Assembly (NCBI GenBank): GCA_008704415.1
Contig: VXIS01000038.1
Coordinates: forward strand, 1 to 64,000
Reading direction: 5' to 3'
DNA: 64,000 bases
Origin: Sphaerosporella brunnea
Lineage: Eukaryota; Ascomycota; Pezizomycetes; Pezizales; Pyronemataceae
Under the pieces are notes generated by a model that was not told the DNA's origin, did no database searches, and was given only the letters and a program-made list of their open reading frames with translations. Position 1 is the stretch's first letter, and each line of letters begins with the position of its first letter. Below, in pieces: positions 34,248 through 44,049 of the stretch. A program made the position numbers and the translations under genes.

Positions 34248-35564
34248 ATGGCGAGCATGCGCTACGTCCAAAACCAGCACAACATCGCGCCACCACTCGG
34301 CAACGCCAAGGTGCACCTGACCATGGGCGAAGCCGCGATCGTCAACGGATGGTTCCCGGACGAGCACCCCGGCCACGGCGGCGACCCCGCGCGTTGGGCC
34401 AGAGCACTCGTCGCTCTGGCCAACGACGCTGGGCTGGCCACGCTGTGGCCGGCGCTGTTCGTGGGCCGCCCGTTGCAGGTCGTCGAGGGATCCGTCATGT
34501 TCCACATCTTGACGCAGGTCGTGATCGTTGGCACCACGGCGGTGAAGAAGCGGCGCGGTTGGCCGGCCGTGGTTCCTCGTGCGCTCCCTCCTGCCGGGGC
34601 GCTGATTCCTCCAGCGCAGCAGCAGCATCTTCTGCAGCAGCAGGTACAGCAGCTTCAGCAACAGCAGCAGCAGCACCAGCAACAAGAACAGGCACTACGT
34701 ACTCAGCTTCAGCAACAGCAGCAGCAGCACCGGCAACAGCAGCAGCAGCACCAGCAACAGCAGCAGCAGCACCAGCAACGACAACAGGCACTACGTACTG
34801 AGCTGCAACAAGCGCAGCGCAACGAGCAGCAGCTGCAACAGGAGCTGCAACGCCAAGCACCAGGATCGCCCCAAGGCTTGCAGGAGCTCAGACAGGAGGT
34901 TCGTGAGGCGAACCAAGCTCACAGCAAAAAGCTGGATGCACTGGCAGTATGTTACCCCCCCCCCCCTCGTTACACACGCGAACACGCTGACACCCCCCCG
35001 CAGGAAGTTGTCAACAGCACGCAGGAACTTGTCAACAGCATCGCACCACGCGTTCAGCCAACCCCGCACACGATAATCATCAACATCGTGTCGCTCGACC
35101 TGCGCTTCGCTGTCTCGCGCCTGTGCACGCTCCCCTGGTTGGTGTCACGCCTCGCGCGGTACTTCTTGACAGCCCACGCGGGATACAAGTTGGGAGCGTT
35201 TGTGCAGTTCCCCCTAGCTGCGGTTCACCATCTGACAGCCGACAACGTCTGGGAGATGATTGTGAACGAGCCTGGCAACGCCGAGATCACAGTCTTCGGC
35301 CAGAAGTGGGAGCAGTGGGCCTTCGGTGATGGACTGATCTTGCGCTATCGCGCCTCGGACGAACAGCTCACCGTCCCCCGCACAGCCCCACTCTGCTGGC
35401 TCGTCGCGCGAGTGGCCCATTGGTTCCAGAGAGCGGACCATGGATTCCTGCTCATCGCTGAGCTGCCGGACTTTTCGCGGCATGAACTGCAGAATGACAA
35501 AGATTGGCGTGTTATTGCGGAGCAAAGACACATTGGCACCATCTGGCTTTCGACAAAACTGTAG
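34248..35564 (+). CDS. Gene A: Gln-rich coil with duplicated C-terminal module
   Basis: Start MASMRY is supported by the near-identical start MATMRY of gene C. Residues 1-110 (GEAAIVNGWFPDEHPGHGGD, ALFVGRPLQVVEG, VVIVGTT) are almost the same as gene C. Residues 122-190 are Gln-rich from CAG/CAA repeats, followed by a charged coiled coil to about 233. An in-frame 57-nt intron (GTATGT...CCGCAG, 34947-35003) is likely. Two related C-terminal modules follow: TLPWLVSRLARYFLTAHAGY (near 294) and APLCWLVARVAHWFQRADHG (near 380), each ending in an aromatic W-x-x-I and a strand. Gene B has the same pair. The strand-strand-helix-strand order suggests a ubiquitin-like fold (inference). Length about 419 residues after splicing. 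No catalytic motif seen; function unknown. Confidence 0.75.
   Translation: MASMRYVQNQHNIAPPLGNAKVHLTMGEAAIVNGWFPDEHPGHGGDPARWARALVALANDAGLATLWPALFVGRPLQVVEGSVMFHILTQVVIVGTTAVKKRRGWPAVVPRALPPAGALIPPAQQQHLLQQQVQQLQQQQQQHQQQEQALRTQLQQQQQQHRQQQQQHQQQQQQHQQRQQALRTELQQAQRNEQQLQQELQRQAPGSPQGLQELRQEVREANQAHSKKLDALAVCYPPPPRYTREHADTPPQEVVNSTQELVNSIAPRVQPTPHTIIINIVSLDLRFAVSRLCTLPWLVSRLARYFLTAHAGYKLGAFVQFPLAAVHHLTADNVWEMIVNEPGNAEITVFGQKWEQWAFGDGLILRYRASDEQLTVPRTAPLCWLVARVAHWFQRADHGFLLIAELPDFSRHELQNDKDWRVIAEQRHIGTIWLSTKL
34947..35003 (+). other. Probable 57-nt intron in gene A
   Basis: GTATGTTAC at the donor, CCCCCCGCAG at the acceptor, length divisible by three; the intervening codons are C-runs that would give a Pro tract. 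Gene B has a similarly sized in-frame intron. Confidence 0.65.
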
Positions 35565-35728
35565 GCGGATGGGAATGTTGGAATTTGGGTTGGTTCGTTA
35601 GTTCACGGTTCGATGAAAGTGGGCTAGTTCTGTGGTTGGGCAGGTTGAAGCCGGGGCGATCCCATATCTATCTGGATGAAACTATAGGTGTATCCAATTA
35701 ATCGCATCGTAACAAAGGCACGGAGAAG

Positions 35729-36184
35729 ATGCTCTCCAGGTGCTCCATAATCCATTGCCAAACGCGCATCATTCTAAATGTCACACGGCGGTGTCAAAGT
35801 CGTGCCATGGTCAAATTAACAACCAAGGGGTTGCAGCAGGTCCCTCACCACGCACTCAGCTCATCCAACAGGCGCAAGGCGACATCACGGAACGATGAAA
35901 GTCATAGCAAACACTTTCCAGTTGATGCGTCAGGTGAGAACAAAGCCAATTCGGACAATGAGGAGACCGCTGGTGGATTATCCAGCAACTCCGCCAGCAA
36001 CACCCCCTTGGTGAAACCAAACACAACCCGCAGTCACCGCTGCGATGGCTCCACAAGGGTCACACAAACAAAACATAATCTTTATGTAAGTGTCAGGATC
36101 GGCCGGCAAACCTTTCTCAAAATAACTTTACAGCGCGAAGATGAGGAGAAGCAACAGGATGAAAGCGGTTGGGCCTTTGTATAA
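35729..36184 (+). CDS. Hypothetical Ser/Asn-rich protein
   Basis: A 151-codon frame; a Met at codon 27 (MVKLTTKGLQQ) may be the better start. The middle is Ser/Asn/Glu-rich and probably disordered (SDNEETAGGLSSNSASNTPL), the end has short hydrophobic and charged segments (LYVSVRIGRQTFLKITLQ). No domain recognised. It lies between gene A and the MITE pair. Composition looks protein-like, but nothing else supports it. Confidence 0.3.
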   Translation: MLSRCSIIHCQTRIILNVTRRCQSRAMVKLTTKGLQQVPHHALSSSNRRKATSRNDESHSKHFPVDASGENKANSDNEETAGGLSSNSASNTPLVKPNTTRSHRCDGSTRVTQTKHNLYVSVRIGRQTFLKITLQREDEEKQQDESGWAFV

Positions 36185-36660
36185 TGTTTTTCTTTCGGTC
36201 AAATCCTATAGGGTTCTTTCGCAATTGTCTTGATTGCGTGCCGTGTGATGCTTCAATTCAAATTGAATTTGGATGGATAGAACTTTTGTGGTGGTGGTCT
36301 AGATGGGGTGCTTGGGAGAAGCGCGCCTGCTCCACTATTTATGCCAAAACACCGCTCTTTGTGACCATCCCAACAAGACCTCAATGCACTCGCACTGTTT
36401 AATCTCCATCACAAATACCCAAAAATCCTTTCTACTAAGTTTTCGCCCCCACCAGGCAGCGCTTCCGACAAAATGTGCTCAGCTGTCTAAGTGGGTGGGA
36501 GAGCCGAATAATCACAGATGGACGCTTTTAGAAGCGTTCTCGATTGCGCAGATGCTACAGCGTTTTCCCAAAAGGTTCTTTACTACGCTCTCTCGCTCCG
36601 GTTGAAGTTTCATGTCCACAACTCCCATGGTGGTGGTCTAGATGGGGGCTGCCGGGTGCA
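36185..36660. other. Unassigned stretch with a short direct repeat
   Basis: TGGTGGTGGTCTAGATGGGG-like words occur near 36289 and 36628. No gene recognised. Confidence 0.4.
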
Positions 36661-36662
36661 TA

Positions 36663-36889
36663 TGGTGCAAGCGGCCTCAAACCGACCCGTTGGCGGTGGT
36701 GGAGACAGCAACCACTGGTTATAATAAACTGATCACCAGGTGACAGCTCTGGGTCAAACGCGCTCCCGTCCCTAAATATGATGTGCTCTATAAGACTGAG
36801 GCGCTGGCTTCCAGCAGTCGCGCAATCTTGTGATGTTATTGAAGTCGGGAAAATTTGAGCGACGGGTCGGTTTCAGGCCGCTTGCACCA
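36663..36889 (-). mobile_element. TA-flanked MITE, TGGTGCA family
   Basis: Ends TGGTGCAAGCGGCCTCAAAC and the inverted GTTTCAGGCCGCTTGCACCA, flanked by TA (36661-36662, 36890-36891). The interior runs in the opposite direction to the next copy. 227 bp, no coding capacity. Confidence 0.85.
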
Positions 36890-36984
36890 TATAAGCTCAG
36901 GCTCGGGTGGCCAGCTAGACCGTCGCGTCCATGTCAACCATCGTTGACGTTCACCGCGATCATAAACCGCCACCACAATTAGTA

Positions 36985-37201
36985 TGGTGCAGGCGGCCTG
37001 AAACCAACCTGTCGCTCAAAATTCCCTGACTTCAATAACATCACAAGATTGCGCGACTGGTGGAAACCTGCGCCTCAGTCTTACATAGCGCATCTTATTT
37101 AGGGGACGGGAGGGCTGTTTCCCTAGAGTTCTCACGTGGTAATCAGTTTATTATGCTGTCTCCACCACCGTCGATGGGTTGGTTTCAGGCCGCCTGCACC
37201 A
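36985..37201 (+). mobile_element. TA-flanked MITE, TGGTGCA family
   Basis: Ends TGGTGCAGGCGGCCTGAAAC and its inverted copy, flanked by TA (36983-36984, 37202-37203). It lies 95 bp from the previous MITE in inverted orientation. A decayed further piece of the interior is seen at 40240-40360. Confidence 0.85.
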
Positions 37202-37203
37202 TA

Positions 37204-37917
37204 AACGGTTTTATTGCTGTGGACGGAAACCGCCACGCGTAGAAATTACACGACCGCTATGGCATTGATAGTGTCTATTCCCGATACTAGACACGCCGTC
37301 AGTGCTTGAATTTCACCTCTCGTACAAGTTTTCACAGCACTCGAAGCGCGGTTGTAAATGCGATCTTACATCCTCGTAACTCTCTTGCAAGATGCCTAAC
37401 GCTCTCTGTCGTTTCGCCACACGCGCTGATCGAGATCCGGGGTATGCTAGCAGTTGTGTTAAAAATTATACACGTGAGCCAATAAAGTGTATTACGAGAG
37501 CGTTCAATCAGTGAAATAGACACACCGACCTCCCACGAATCACGCTGAATCGTGATATGTGCTGTCGGCCCGACGACCACGGGGATGCGGTTCAGCGGAT
37601 GCCAAGCGCAGTGATGAACTTATTTCCCACCAAAAAATTGATATTCTGATGCCGTTTCACACCCCATTCGAACGCCCCCATAGCCTCGCGCAACTTTCTC
37701 CTGCCGATACCATTTTGTGGGTACGATACCATTGGATCTGGGACCCACTTCTTTTGAGGGCGTCATGGCAGAGCGTTCGAGGCGTAAAGTGAGGGAGCCT
37801 GTGTTTATCAGCGAAGATGGCTGTCATCCCCCAACATCGCGAGTAGCCAACCACCGGTATCTATGCACGCCGCTCTTTCTTGCTTGACACGCTGACCTCG
37901 CTACTAGTACAATCAAT
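37204..37917. other. Unassigned stretch
   Basis: Between the MITE and the MULE transposase start. It may include the MULE's left terminal region; no inverted partner was found. Confidence 0.4.
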
Positions 37918-39504
37918 ATGCCTCGGGCCAACCCTACCGTCGGTGGGCACCCTGAAGAGCAGCAGCCTGAGGCGGTGGACTCGGACTCGGAGTTGCAAAA
38001 TCCGGGTCAGATCGCTGTTCATGTTGACTGCCCGGCTGTCACAGTTGGCGATAGGTTTTCGACTTTCCAAGATTTCAAGGCACGCATGCGTCTCCATGCA
38101 ATCCTGCATGGGTATTCAATCCGTTTTGTGGAGTCTGACAAATCTCGGAATGTGGTGCAGTGCGGAGGCAGTGATCAGTGAAACTACTAAGTGCGTACTG
38201 TCTGGAACAAGGAGGAGGAGAAGGTGAAGGTTACGGTTGTAGTACTCGAGCACACACGCTGTTTGGGATCTGCTGCTCCGTGCTGCAGATCCCGTCGGCT
38301 ACACTCCTTCCTGAAGGAAAATGTTCCGCAGATTATGACAATCACCAACCGCACGAAACCCCGAGATGTGATGGAGACAGTACAGAAGCACCTCAAAGCT
38401 CGTCTCAAGTACGGATCCGCGCACAAGGTCTTGTTGTCGCTGCAAGGTAAAGGCATCGATCTGGAACGGGATCAATTCCGCCTGTTACCTGCCTACATAG
38501 AGCTTTTGAAGAAGCACGACCCCGACGGTCGCTATTTTCTCAGTATGGACGATAACACCACACGCTTTCAGCCATTTTTGTGTGTCTTTCCGCTTGCAAG
38601 AAGCAGTTTCCCCTTGGACCGGCTTTTATTGGTATGGATAGTACGTTCACGAAGAACAAGTTCCGCCAGATCATTCTGTTCGCAGACAGGTTGGACGGCA
38701 ACAACGAAGTTTCTCTTCTTGCCTGGGCGGTAGTTGAGAGTGAAAACGAAGAGTCCTGGCGGTTTTTGCTAACGCAATTAAAAATGTAAGCAATTAAGGC
38801 TGTTCGAGTGTTATTTCTTGCAAACTTTCAATAACGAAGATACTGGGGCAGCGCTATTCCTACGCTCTCAACCGTGCGGTTCACCCTGATCAGCTCAACG
38901 GGCTATCATCAGACATGATTTCACTGCGCACGGCGAGTCAATCCTAAAGGAATCATTGTCTTTCGAGGCGGAGTACTACATTCAGGTTACTTCGCCTACG
39001 ATGGGTCGAGCAAAGCGGGTGCAATCAGATCTGGTGTACATTGTGGACCTCGGAGAGCGGACCTGTACATGCCTGCGTTTTCAGGACACAGATATCCCCT
39101 GTGGCCATGCTGTAGCTTTAATTCGACGCTTGAACCAGGCTCCGTCTGATTATATGCCTTCTTACGTTAAAAATCGGACCTTAATTAAGAGCTATAGCGA
39201 GAACTTTCCTCCGCTCGATAGAGCTGAGGTTGAGGGCCTTAAGCAAGGAATTTTGTTGGATGATACCTGCGACACAGACTCCGACGCAAGTTCTGAATTG
39301 TCCGAGCCCCCGTTGGATGAGTGCGAGCCACCTATAACTCGTGCCCCGCGCGGCAGGCCCTCCAAAAAGCGTAAGCGAAATGGTGAAAATGACGGTCGAA
39401 GAAAGAAAGGGAGGGATCAGGCGGTGCAGCGTGCGCCAGTTCGTTGTAGCACGTGTCGCGGGGTCGGCCATAATGCACGCAATTGTACCCGCTCTCATAC
39501 TTAG
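37918..39504 (+). pseudogene. MULE transposase with SWIM finger and zinc knuckle, decayed
   Basis: Starts MPRANPTVGGHPEEQQPEAV; an N-terminal region (FSTFQDFKARMRLHAILHGY, VRTVWNKEEEK) resembles the FAR1/MULE DNA-binding part. The catalytic region begins FIGMDSTFTKNKFRQIILFA (first Asp) and continues VVESENEESWRFLLTQL (MULE pattern with Glu and Trp). A stop and an apparent deletion after 38787 remove the rest of the DDE core. Then a SWIM finger CTCLRFQDTDIPCGHAVAL (CxCx(n)CxH) and a terminal zinc knuckle CSTCRGVGHNARNC with basic NLS-like RGRPSKKRKRN. Stops near 38180 and a frameshift near 38600 make it inactive. Related pieces: 54211-54420 and 63542-64000 (both minus). Confidence 0.85.
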
Positions 39505-39615
39505 AGTAGTCAATTATTTGGGAGGGATGCTACCGGAGCGTGTATTTTAGGCACGAGTATTTTAGGCAGGGGAATTTCTCCTGGTTGAGCGGTGATGGGT
39601 CGTTATCTGACTTTA

Positions 39616-40106
39616 CTAGCACGCCGGCGGGTTGAGGGGTAGATGGTGAAATAATTTAACAAGAGGGGTAGATGGTGAAATACGGCCTTCAGAGTGGGGT
39701 AGATGGTGAAATAACCGATAATTGTAGTATCTTGGTTGCATACCCGCTTCAAGAAGCTCAACTCTGTTCGGTCTTGGCACCCGAGGCCAGGTTGGCTGTC
39801 CAGTTGGTGGAGGTTGTTCGGGCAATGGTGCTGCTTTCGACTCAGGGTCAGAGTGGACTTGAAACGTGTTGATGTAGGTCTCTAGGGATTTGTGTATGGC
39901 CTCCCGGTCACCATCGTCGTCCTCTTCTACCTCGTCGTCCTCTGCCTTGTCGTCCTCTTCTGCCTCTCCTTCGTTCCTTACCTTATCCGGAAACCCAGCC
40001 TCGGCTTCAGCCTCAGCCAGACGCCTACGCTGGTGAATAGCTGTAGCTTGTCGTGAAACGATAGTCCTTTTGCTTAGTCTCCCGATCGCTGTTGCTGGCC
40101 GCAGGT
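39616..40106 (-). pseudogene. Acidic-region gene fragment truncated by the MULE end
   Basis: A continuous minus-strand frame runs from about 40106 to a stop at 39616 without an early Met: RLSKRTIVSRQATAIHQRRR, an acidic stretch (EEDDKAEDDEVEEDDDGD), then LETYINTFQVH and PTWPRVPRPNRVELLEAG. The last 35 codons (LFHHLPHSEG...) are the MULE subterminal repeats read through, so the natural C-terminus was replaced when the MULE end arrived. The upstream end stops at a TGA. It appears to be an internal exon or fragment of an unrecognised protein, not a shadow of another gene: the opposite strand has no comparable frame. Confidence 0.45.
39636..39715 (+). repeat. Three copies of a 17-bp MULE subterminal repeat
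   Basis: GGGTAGATGGTGAAATA is present three times at about 30-bp spacing just beyond the transposase. The same word in altered form and reverse orientation follows the second MULE copy (63462-63545). Confidence 0.75.
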
Positions 40107-41033
40107 TTCAAGAGTGTGGGGGCAGCCAACAGCGGAGTGTGGAGGCAGCCAACAGCAGAAAAATGGTAGTTTCACCCGACCAGTGAGCTGTGCAGCTGGC
40201 TATAGCGACGCTGTCGATGGTCCAGGCTTTCCAGATCCATTGTTGCGAGTCTTCAATTTCATCGCGAGATTGCATGACTGCTGGAAGCGCGGCCCTCACT
40301 CTTATAGAGCGCATCTTATTACGGGACGGAAGGGAGGTTTCCTTAGAGTTGCACCATACCTTGCCAACGTGTAATCGGCAGCTGAGCTACACAGCAATAC
40401 CTGATGGATGCCGCGAGGAATGAGTGTCGCGGTTCCGCCGGTTGTGGCTGCAAACCCACGGCTCCTGTCGATATCTCTATCGCCGTCATGTTTCTGCAGC
40501 GATAACCTGGCACCGCACCCTGATTTGAACTGAAAATGCTGTCCGCAGCAATGCTTCTATTCTGCAGGACCGCTTTGGATCACCGGTTTTGCCAGCGGGC
40601 TATGCGGCTGCACGTATCCGCTTTGCGGCTGCATTTCGTCGTGGAATTCAAGCTCGACGGCGAGGTCATCCGCCAGCTCTGCCGGGTCGGGAATGGCAGC
40701 TGTTTTGTTTCTTCCCGGTGGCAGAGACCGTGCGGGGTTTGAGAGCTGCAGGTTACAGCAATGAAGCACTACGGTTGCGTCGCTTCGGGCACGTTGAACA
40801 GAGAGAAAGTTCTTCTTCCCGCTGCAAAGCAGAGTGCAGCAGCGCGCTTATCGTGTCCTGCAACGATCCGCTGCGTGTGGCGTTGTTGGATGGCCGCGCT
40901 TCTTCCTCAGTGTTTCCAGTTTGCCCCGCGAGGGTGGGTTAGGGTAGTTTCGGGGAAACCATCCACAATTGCACGGCCGCGCGTAGGTACACGCCTGGGT
41001 TGTGGGGTGCACAGGCATTTGCATCGCCACAGC
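40107..41033. other. Unassigned stretch
   Basis: Includes a decayed piece of the TGGTGCA MITE interior (40240-40360), a single GGGTTAGGGTAG word (40936-40947) and short frames only. Confidence 0.4.
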
Positions 41034-41171
41034 ATGGGTAGTTAAACTGCAAGCTAGTAGGTCGGAGCAGCGCCGAGTGACTGGATGGCAGGCCAGGGGC
41101 GAGGATTCAGCGATGGTGCCGGAGGTGGAGCGGAAGTGCCGAAGGTGGAGGAGTCCTTTTTGGCCGACTCC

Positions 41172-41183
41172 CTATAAAGGGAA
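41172..41183 (+). promoter_or_regulatory. TATA-like element of retroelement copy 1
   Basis: CCTATAAAGGGAACCCC, about 110 bp before the conserved gag start MVRTRATPAP; the same CATATAAAGGGACCCC is kept in copy 2 near 46387. Confidence 0.55.
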
Positions 41184-41289
41184 CCCCTTTCCGCACCTCG
41201 AGGCCCTCCAGACCTCCAGCACACACCTTGTCTTCGCCTCGCGTTTCTTTTGCTTTCGCATCCAGCCATGCTTCTTTTTTCCACAAACA

Positions 41290-42380
41290 TGGTCCGCACC
41301 CGTGCAACTCCAGCCCCCCTGGCTACTCAGACCGTCGCTCAGGACGAAGACGTGGTGGATTATGGCAACGAGGCTGACTTCTCGGACGTCTCTGAGCTTG
41401 AGCGCCTATTGGCAGGCACCGCTTGTGAATCAACCTCTGGGCAGCCATCTCAGGCAAACATCCAGGTGCCCTCACCCCTGAGCCCGCACCAGCACCCGCC
41501 CTGGTTACCGTGCCGATAGCTTTCCTCAACAAAATGACCGACACCATGAGTGCACTCACCGCACACCTCAGTACCCTCCAGGGGCCTCAGGCTCTCCGCG
41601 CTCAGGCGCAGTCCGCACTAGGTACAACCCCGCCCCCTCCTCCTCCTCCTCCTCCTGGCCCCCCGCGGGTGCAGTCCATCCGCAACCGCTGGCCTGCAGT
41701 AAACCCTGTTCGCCTGCAGGAGATACTCGAGCACCGGTTCAAGGTTGAGAATCTGTTAAAACTCAATGCTTCCTTTGTCTATACTCCAGACCGCCGTCTG
41801 GAGAACATCGCTCTGGGTTCCTTCCAGATACCGACAACCTCACGCAACGTAGGAATTGAGGAGTACCAGGGGATAGCTCAACCCCTGAAGCCACTTGCCG
41901 TCTAGGCGGATATCCTCCGTGAGTTTGCTCCACTGAGAACCCGGGATGAGTTGAGCTCGGCTCTCCTTAGATATATGCACTATCTTCTGGACTTGAACCA
42001 ACGCTGCACATGGCCCTCCGTACGTCTTTACCACTTTTCTTTTCACAGGAGAAGGGCGCTGTAGGGTGTCTTTGATTATGAGGGATGGAGTCAGTTTAGC
42101 AACCCTGAACTCAACCACCTACTAGAGGCTAGAAGTGGTGGGCTTAAACGTTCTGCTGAGACATCAGCCTCTGGCTTATCAGCCGAGGGGCCTGCAACGC
42201 CCGCTGCCACCCGAAACGCAAAGACCGCTGTGTTGCTGCAGCAGGTTCATGGTGCCTCTCGCCGCCACAACCGCGGATTGTGCGCTGCAGGCTGAAAGTG
42301 CATATACCAGCATGTGTGCTGGACCTGTGGAGAAGGTACCCACACTGGTTCCACATGCCCACAGGCTCAGCAATAGGAAT
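41290..42380 (+). pseudogene. gag-like gene of copy 1
   Basis: Starts MVRTRATPAPLATQTVAQDE (41290), matching the copy 2 start. A frameshift near 41500 leads to VPIAFLNKMTDTMSALTAHL, a Pro run, SIRNRWPAVNPVRLQEILEH, and after a stop (AV*) the core LRYMHYLLDLNQRCTWPSV and VFDYEGWSQFSNPELNHLLE. The C-terminus has CIYQHVCWTCGEGTHTGSTC, a Cys/His cluster of the type ending fungal Ngaro-like gag proteins. Several stops make it inactive. Confidence 0.7.
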
Positions 42381-42853
42381 TAGGAGGCGACGGAAAAAGG
42401 AGACGGGTAGGATATTGGTTGCAAAATTTGTACTGTAGCCGAAGCAATTTGACTAAAGAGCCACCGCACGTTGTCAACGATAAAAGCTTTGTGCCATCGG
42501 AGAAGCACGGCAAAGCCCTCCTTCATGTCCGCACATATCTGCATCGTCGCTCTATTACGCTATTAGAGCTCCTGTCACTTATTGACTTTCTGTCATTTGC
42601 CGCCAAAGTGGTCCCATTCAGACGTCCCTTCCTCCGCCGTCTCCATAACGCACTCAGCTGCTACTCTGTATCTCCGCAGCATCTCCAGCCAATTACCCTG
42701 CAGATAAACGAAGACCTCCGCTGGTGGCTTGCCTTTCTACCGCAGTGGTCAGGCATTAGCCTGATACGTCCAACCAGAGGGGAGGAGTTTATTTAGTCTG
42801 ACGCACCGGGAAGGAAAGGCATTGGAGGGTATCTGCTCCGAGCCATGGACAGC

Positions 42854-43330
42854 AGCCGGTACGGTTCACATCTTTGTGGACGCACAGGCTGCCCTCAAAT
42901 GACTACAAAGCGTCGAACCTGGCACCGGCAAATGGATCCTACTAAACATCTCTCAAGCAGAACGCCAGCTACTCGATGTCCGGCTGGACCACGAAGTTCC
43001 ACTGGGTACACGGTCACGAAGGTGTGCTCGGCAACAAAGCCGCAGACAAATGCGCAAAGGCAGCTGTGGAAAGCATGTCTCCAGCTGCGTCCGACAACGT
43101 TCTCGACACTTCCTCACTCGCTCACAATTCCCGGGCGGTTACTCAAGCCAAGCATCGAGACCGTGAGACCTGACTCACCAAACACAGCATCCCCAAGAGT
43201 GGAAAACAGTGGCAGAGGCCACGCCAGAGAAGGGAAAGAAAAGGAGGAAAACAAACACATCAGTGATGGACTTGCTGGCGGATGGCTGCTGCACGCGAGC
43301 CGTAATAGACTTTCTAAGTAGCACGCGCGT
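42854..43330 (+). pseudogene. LINE E: RNase H fragment fused to the retroelement
   Basis: Begins in the middle of the RNase H domain (GTVHIFVDAQAALK) and continues with TKFHWVHGHEGVLGNKAADK and AKHRDRE, matching LINE B at 26578-26890. Frame shifts are present. It ends with a stop after a C-terminal stretch; I see no 3' hairpin, so the tail is missing. Confidence 0.7.
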
Positions 43331-43523
43331 AGGAATTTGCGCAAGTGCGACCAAATGAGCTCAGTGGACGTTGGGGTAAGGAGGGGTTTGAACTACTGTT
43401 GACCCCACTCTGATGGATCCAGATACATTGCACACTGCAGCTGGGGCGCGGACGCTCTATAGACAGCCAACCTCGTCATATACCGGTTGTCTCTCCGCCC
43501 GTAGCATAATATGTCGTGAGTAG

Positions 43524-44034
43524 TGTAAGATTATTACACTTACTATGGTTTCTTTCTTACGTATTTCCTTACTAAGATATAAAACTATGTAGCAGTAACA
43601 AAGGTATGATGTCATTATTCTACGAGTTTCTTCTACTTTCTTTACTATGTTATGTCACCATGTTTCTAGCAGTTTCTAGCCCTTTCGATGCTACGTCACT
43701 TTGGAATCTTCTAGTTTCCACAAGGCAAACTTTGTAGGTCTTATGACCATTCTTTCCTTGGTCACGAATTTGCCACCAGATTATTATCACATGATATACT
43801 CAGCATCGTTGACTATAAAAGCTGCAAGCTTTTCCTATATTCATTCCTTTCCCTTCTTTCGATAGAGCCTTTCGAGCAGCCCAGATTGAATCAACTATCA
43901 TCAATAAATACTGAGTTGATCAGTGACCTGTTTTCGAGTGTCTCTTCGTATTTATCAAGTCTGATACACAAACTGTTCTGACTTTATTTGCATCTGTGAA
44001 ATAGCGGATCTTATAATCTCACGAAAGGGTTACA
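43524..44034 (+). mobile_element. Solo LTR, 511 bp
   Basis: Starts TGTAAGATTATTACACTTAC and ends AAGGGTTACA (TG...CA). The flanks AGTAG and AGGAG are a probable target duplication with one change. Contains a TATA-like CTATAAAAGC (43811) and CAATAAATACTG (43904), the expected promoter and polyadenylation region of an LTR. The same LTR, shortened, is at 982-1260. It lies immediately left of a hAT remnant. Confidence 0.8.
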
Positions 44035-44049
44035 AGGAGGTTGCAGAGT

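Larger units (their letters stand above)
41034..42853 (+). mobile_element. Tyrosine-recombinase retroelement, copy 1 (deleted)
   Basis: The left part (GGTAGTTAAACTGCAAGCTAG onward, TATA box at 41172, gag) matches copy 2 from about 46298. After gag the sequence jumps (about 42420) into the RT/RNase H linker, with HGKALLHVRTYLHRRSITLL and SFAAKVVPFRRPFLRRL, ending at KGIGGYLL, where LINE sequence takes over (42854). Reverse transcriptase core and recombinase are absent. The order gag, RT, RNase H, YR (from copy 2) is that of Ngaro/DIRS-type elements. Confidence 0.8.

Noticed and set aside
34188..34860. Long minus-strand frames rich in Leu, Ala or Val over the gene A Gln repeat
   Set aside because: They are antisense readings of CAG/CAA repeats; gene A is supported by its relationship to genes B and C.
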